This document shows, one piece after another, positions 5,181 through 6,807 of a stretch of 6,807 bases of DNA. Made by a program: the position numbers and the translations under genes. The notes under the pieces were generated by a model. That model searched no databases, was not told the DNA's origin, and saw nothing but the letters and a program-made list of their open reading frames with translations. Source of the DNA: an uncultured Blautia sp. (lineage in GTDB: Bacteria; Bacillota; Clostridia; Lachnospirales; Lachnospiraceae); contig CAKRTP010000095.1 of NCBI GenBank assembly GCA_934402155.1, forward strand, positions 1 through 6,807. The letters are read 5' to 3'. Each line of letters starts with the position of its first letter. The first letter of the stretch is position 1.

Positions 5181-5993
5181 GGTGAGAAGAATACGGGGAA
5201 GCAGCAGAAGACCAAAAAGAAAGGTGACCTCCTTCTGACGCTGGTTCTTATTATAGCGATAGCAGTTTTCTGCTATGCAGCTTTTAATCTTTTTCATATC
5301 TACACAGAATACAAAAAGGGAACGGACGAGTACAATCACATTGAACAGATGGCAGTCACAGACCGTGCACCGGATGTGCAGGAAGCGGCAGGGCCGGATG
5401 CACAGCCCAAACCGCCGATCAATGTTGACTTTGCATCACTGAAGAGTGTAAACGAGGATGTGGTCGGCTGGATTTATGTAGAGGCACTGAATAATATCAG
5501 TTACCCTATCGTGCAGGGAAAGGATAATGAGACGTATCTGCATCGGACTTATGAAGGAAATTATAATTTTGCAGGAACGCTTTTTATTGACTATGAGAAC
5601 AGCAGCGATTTTAATGACTGCAATACACTGGTCTATGGCCACAATATGAAAAATGGTTCTATGTTCGGTCATCTCAAGAAATTTGCAGAGGATCAGGAGA
5701 CTTACAATAAGAGTAAATATTTCTGGATCCTGACACCGGATAAGAACTATCGCTATGAGATTATTTCTGCTTATACGACAGGTGTTGACAGTGATACGTA
5801 TACATTGTTCAAGGGACCTGGCGATGAATTTCAGAATTATCTGGACACGATCAGAGGTTATTCCGAGATCAGCACAGATCCTGGAGAACTGACGATCAAG
5901 GACAAGATTGTGACATTGTCTACCTGTACAGGAAATGAGGCAACGCGATTTGTAGTACAGGGCAGGCGGGTCAACTCGGAAGATGCACATTAA
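5178..5993 (+). CDS. srtB: Class B sortase (membrane-anchored cysteine transpeptidase)
   Basis: The 271-residue protein has a Lys-rich cytosolic N-terminus (residues 2-16), a membrane anchor (about 17-38) and an extracellular Pro-rich linker followed by the sortase fold. The class B start of domain VDFASLKSVNEDVVGWI is at 83-99. The catalytic triad is complete: His155 in LVYGH, Cys250 in TLSTC and Arg257 in EATRFVVQGR. Sortases cleave a C-terminal sorting motif of a secreted protein and join it to the cell wall or to another protein. Class B enzymes include haem-uptake types and the clostridial type that recognises S/PPxTG-like motifs. No sorting-signal substrate is encoded in this window, so the target is unknown. 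The gene has its own promoter, and no terminator separates it from cobB 82 nt downstream. Confidence 0.93.
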   Translation: MGEKNTGKQQKTKKKGDLLLTLVLIIAIAVFCYAAFNLFHIYTEYKKGTDEYNHIEQMAVTDRAPDVQEAAGPDAQPKPPINVDFASLKSVNEDVVGWIYVEALNNISYPIVQGKDNETYLHRTYEGNYNFAGTLFIDYENSSDFNDCNTLVYGHNMKNGSMFGHLKKFAEDQETYNKSKYFWILTPDKNYRYEIISAYTTGVDSDTYTLFKGPGDEFQNYLDTIRGYSEISTDPGELTIKDKIVTLSTCTGNEATRFVVQGRRVNSEDAH

Positions 5994-6062
5994 AAGATAT
6001 GGTGCCGGGTGAGTGAAGCGGATCTGCCGTGGAGTAACAGGCATATTTACAAATAGGTCAGA

Positions 6063-6078
6063 AAGGGGAATTGACATG
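6063..6078 (+). promoter_or_regulatory. RBS that decides the sirtuin start
   Basis: AAGGGG (6063-6068) lies 7 nt before ATG at 6076. An in-frame GTG at 6013 would add 21 residues that do not resemble a sirtuin N-terminus. MDEKIMKLQELI is typical, so 6076 is chosen. Confidence 0.75.
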
Positions 6079-6801
6079 GATGAAAAGATCATGAAATTAC
6101 AGGAACTGATTGATCAGCATGACAATATTGTGTTTTTTGGCGGTGCGGGAGTATCTACGGAGAGCGGGATTCCCGATTTTCGTTCGCAGGACGGGTTATA
6201 TCATCAGAAATATGACTATCCGCCGGAAACGATTCTGAGCCATACTTTTTTTATGAGTCATCCGGAAGAATTTTACAAATTTTACCGCGACAAGATGCTT
6301 TGTGATACCGCGGCACCAAATGCGGCACACCTCAAACTGGCTGAGCTTGAAGAGGCAGGCAGACTCAAAGCTGTGATCACGCAGAACATCGACAATCTCC
6401 ATCAGATGGCGGGAAGCCACAGGGTATTGGAACTTCATGGAAGTGTATATCGTAATCACTGTATGAGATGTGGGAAATTTTATGATTTTGATTATGTGAA
6501 GCACAGTCAGGGTGTGCCGAGATGTGAGTGCGGCGGAATCGTGAAGCCGGATGTGGTTCTCTATGAGGAGGGGCTTGACAGTCAGACAATAGAAGAATCT
6601 GTGCGGGCGATATCGAAGGCACAGGTTCTGATCATAGGCGGAACTTCGCTGGCAGTCTATCCGGCTGCAGGACTGATCGACTATTTCAGGGGAGAGGCAC
6701 TGGTGGTCATCAATAAATCCTCCACCCCGAGGGACCGCAACGCAGATCTTCTGATCAAGGAGCCGATCGGTCAGGTATTTTCTCAGATCAAAGTAAGATA
6801 A
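6076..6801 (+). CDS. cobB: NAD-dependent protein deacetylase, SIR2 family
   Basis: The 241-residue cytosolic sirtuin removes acyl groups from lysines using NAD+, giving nicotinamide and O-acetyl-ADP-ribose. All core motifs are present: GAGVSTESGIPDFRS (23-37) for NAD binding, TQNIDNLH (102-109), catalytic His121 in LELHGSV, and zinc ligands C129, C132, C150 and C152 (CMRC and CEC). GTSLAVYPAAGL follows at 189-200. In E. coli CobB and SIRT5 a Tyr-x-x-Arg pair gives desuccinylase activity. Here the aligned motif appears to be Tyr67-x-x-Tyr70, so a deacetylase of the Thermotoga Sir2 (class U) type is more likely. It lies 82 nt after srtB on the same strand with no terminator or convincing promoter between them, so cotranscription is likely. 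No acetyltransferase or acs gene, common sirtuin partners elsewhere, is nearby. Confidence 0.93.
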   Translation: MDEKIMKLQELIDQHDNIVFFGGAGVSTESGIPDFRSQDGLYHQKYDYPPETILSHTFFMSHPEEFYKFYRDKMLCDTAAPNAAHLKLAELEEAGRLKAVITQNIDNLHQMAGSHRVLELHGSVYRNHCMRCGKFYDFDYVKHSQGVPRCECGGIVKPDVVLYEEGLDSQTIEESVRAISKAQVLIIGGTSLAVYPAAGLIDYFRGEALVVINKSSTPRDRNADLLIKEPIGQVFSQIKVR

Positions 6802-6807
6802 GGGTAA

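Noticed and set aside
6013..6075. Upstream GTG start for the sirtuin
   Set aside because: The 21 added residues are unlike sirtuin N-termini, while ATG 6076 has a well-placed AAGGGG.
5436..6092. 218-codon minus ORF opposite the sortase
   Set aside because: The + strand holds a complete sortase triad and fold; the antisense frame has no recognisable domain or RBS.
6071..6099. TTGACA at 6071-6076 as a -35 box
   Set aside because: It overlaps the cobB start codon, and no -10 box lies 16-18 nt downstream; a chance match.
1..6807. CRISPR arrays, tRNA or rRNA genes, defence or secretion systems
   Set aside because: No regularly spaced repeats, no cloverleaf or rRNA segments and no such protein families were seen on either strand.

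Overview
The window looks like a chromosomal segment from a gut Lachnospiraceae-type member of the Clostridia (Bacillota). The evidence is moderate G+C, strong GGAGG-type ribosome binding sites, extended -10 sigma-A promoters, and gene families typical of that group: a Csp-like S8 protease, an NCS2 permease with a Gln in the usual TM8 Glu position, a PPi-type phosphofructokinase with a GGNDS motif, an orphan FliB-like protein and a class B sortase. I cannot name the species from this sequence. There is no phage, plasmid, CRISPR or classical insertion sequence.

Layout. Bases 1-657 (+) are the 3' end of the S8 protease gene. Bases 658-876 hold a perfect 17-bp inverted repeat, a strong promoter and a structured leader of about 120 nt for a nucleobase permease (877-2274, +). 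A bidirectional terminator at 2286-2332 separates the permease from two minus-strand genes: the fliB-like gene (4927-3758), which is upstream, and pfp (3573-2341), which is downstream. A divergent promoter region (4928-5177) drives fliB to the left and a class B sortase to the right (5178-5993). A sirtuin deacetylase gene (6076-6801) follows the sortase, probably on the same transcript.

The most notable feature is a 141-142 bp element at about 3614-3755, between fliB and pfp. It has imperfect terminal inverted repeats (TAACTATTCAG / CTGAACAGTTA), internal hairpins and no gene. A perfect 10-bp direct repeat, AAATTATTTT, flanks it at 3604-3613 and 3755-3764. This is the structure of a MITE-like non-autonomous mobile element with its target-site duplication. 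The duplicated target contains the fliB stop codon. Removing the element and one target copy leaves fliB and pfp on the same strand only 33 nt apart, so the insertion probably split an ancestral fliB-pfp operon.

The genes do not form one pathway. Purine or pyrimidine uptake, reversible PPi-dependent glycolysis, cysteine-cluster protein modification, surface protein anchoring and NAD-dependent deacetylation are neighbouring but separate functions. I found no convincing new multi-gene system. The points worth a second look are the mobile element, the permease leader RNA and the fliB leader hairpin.
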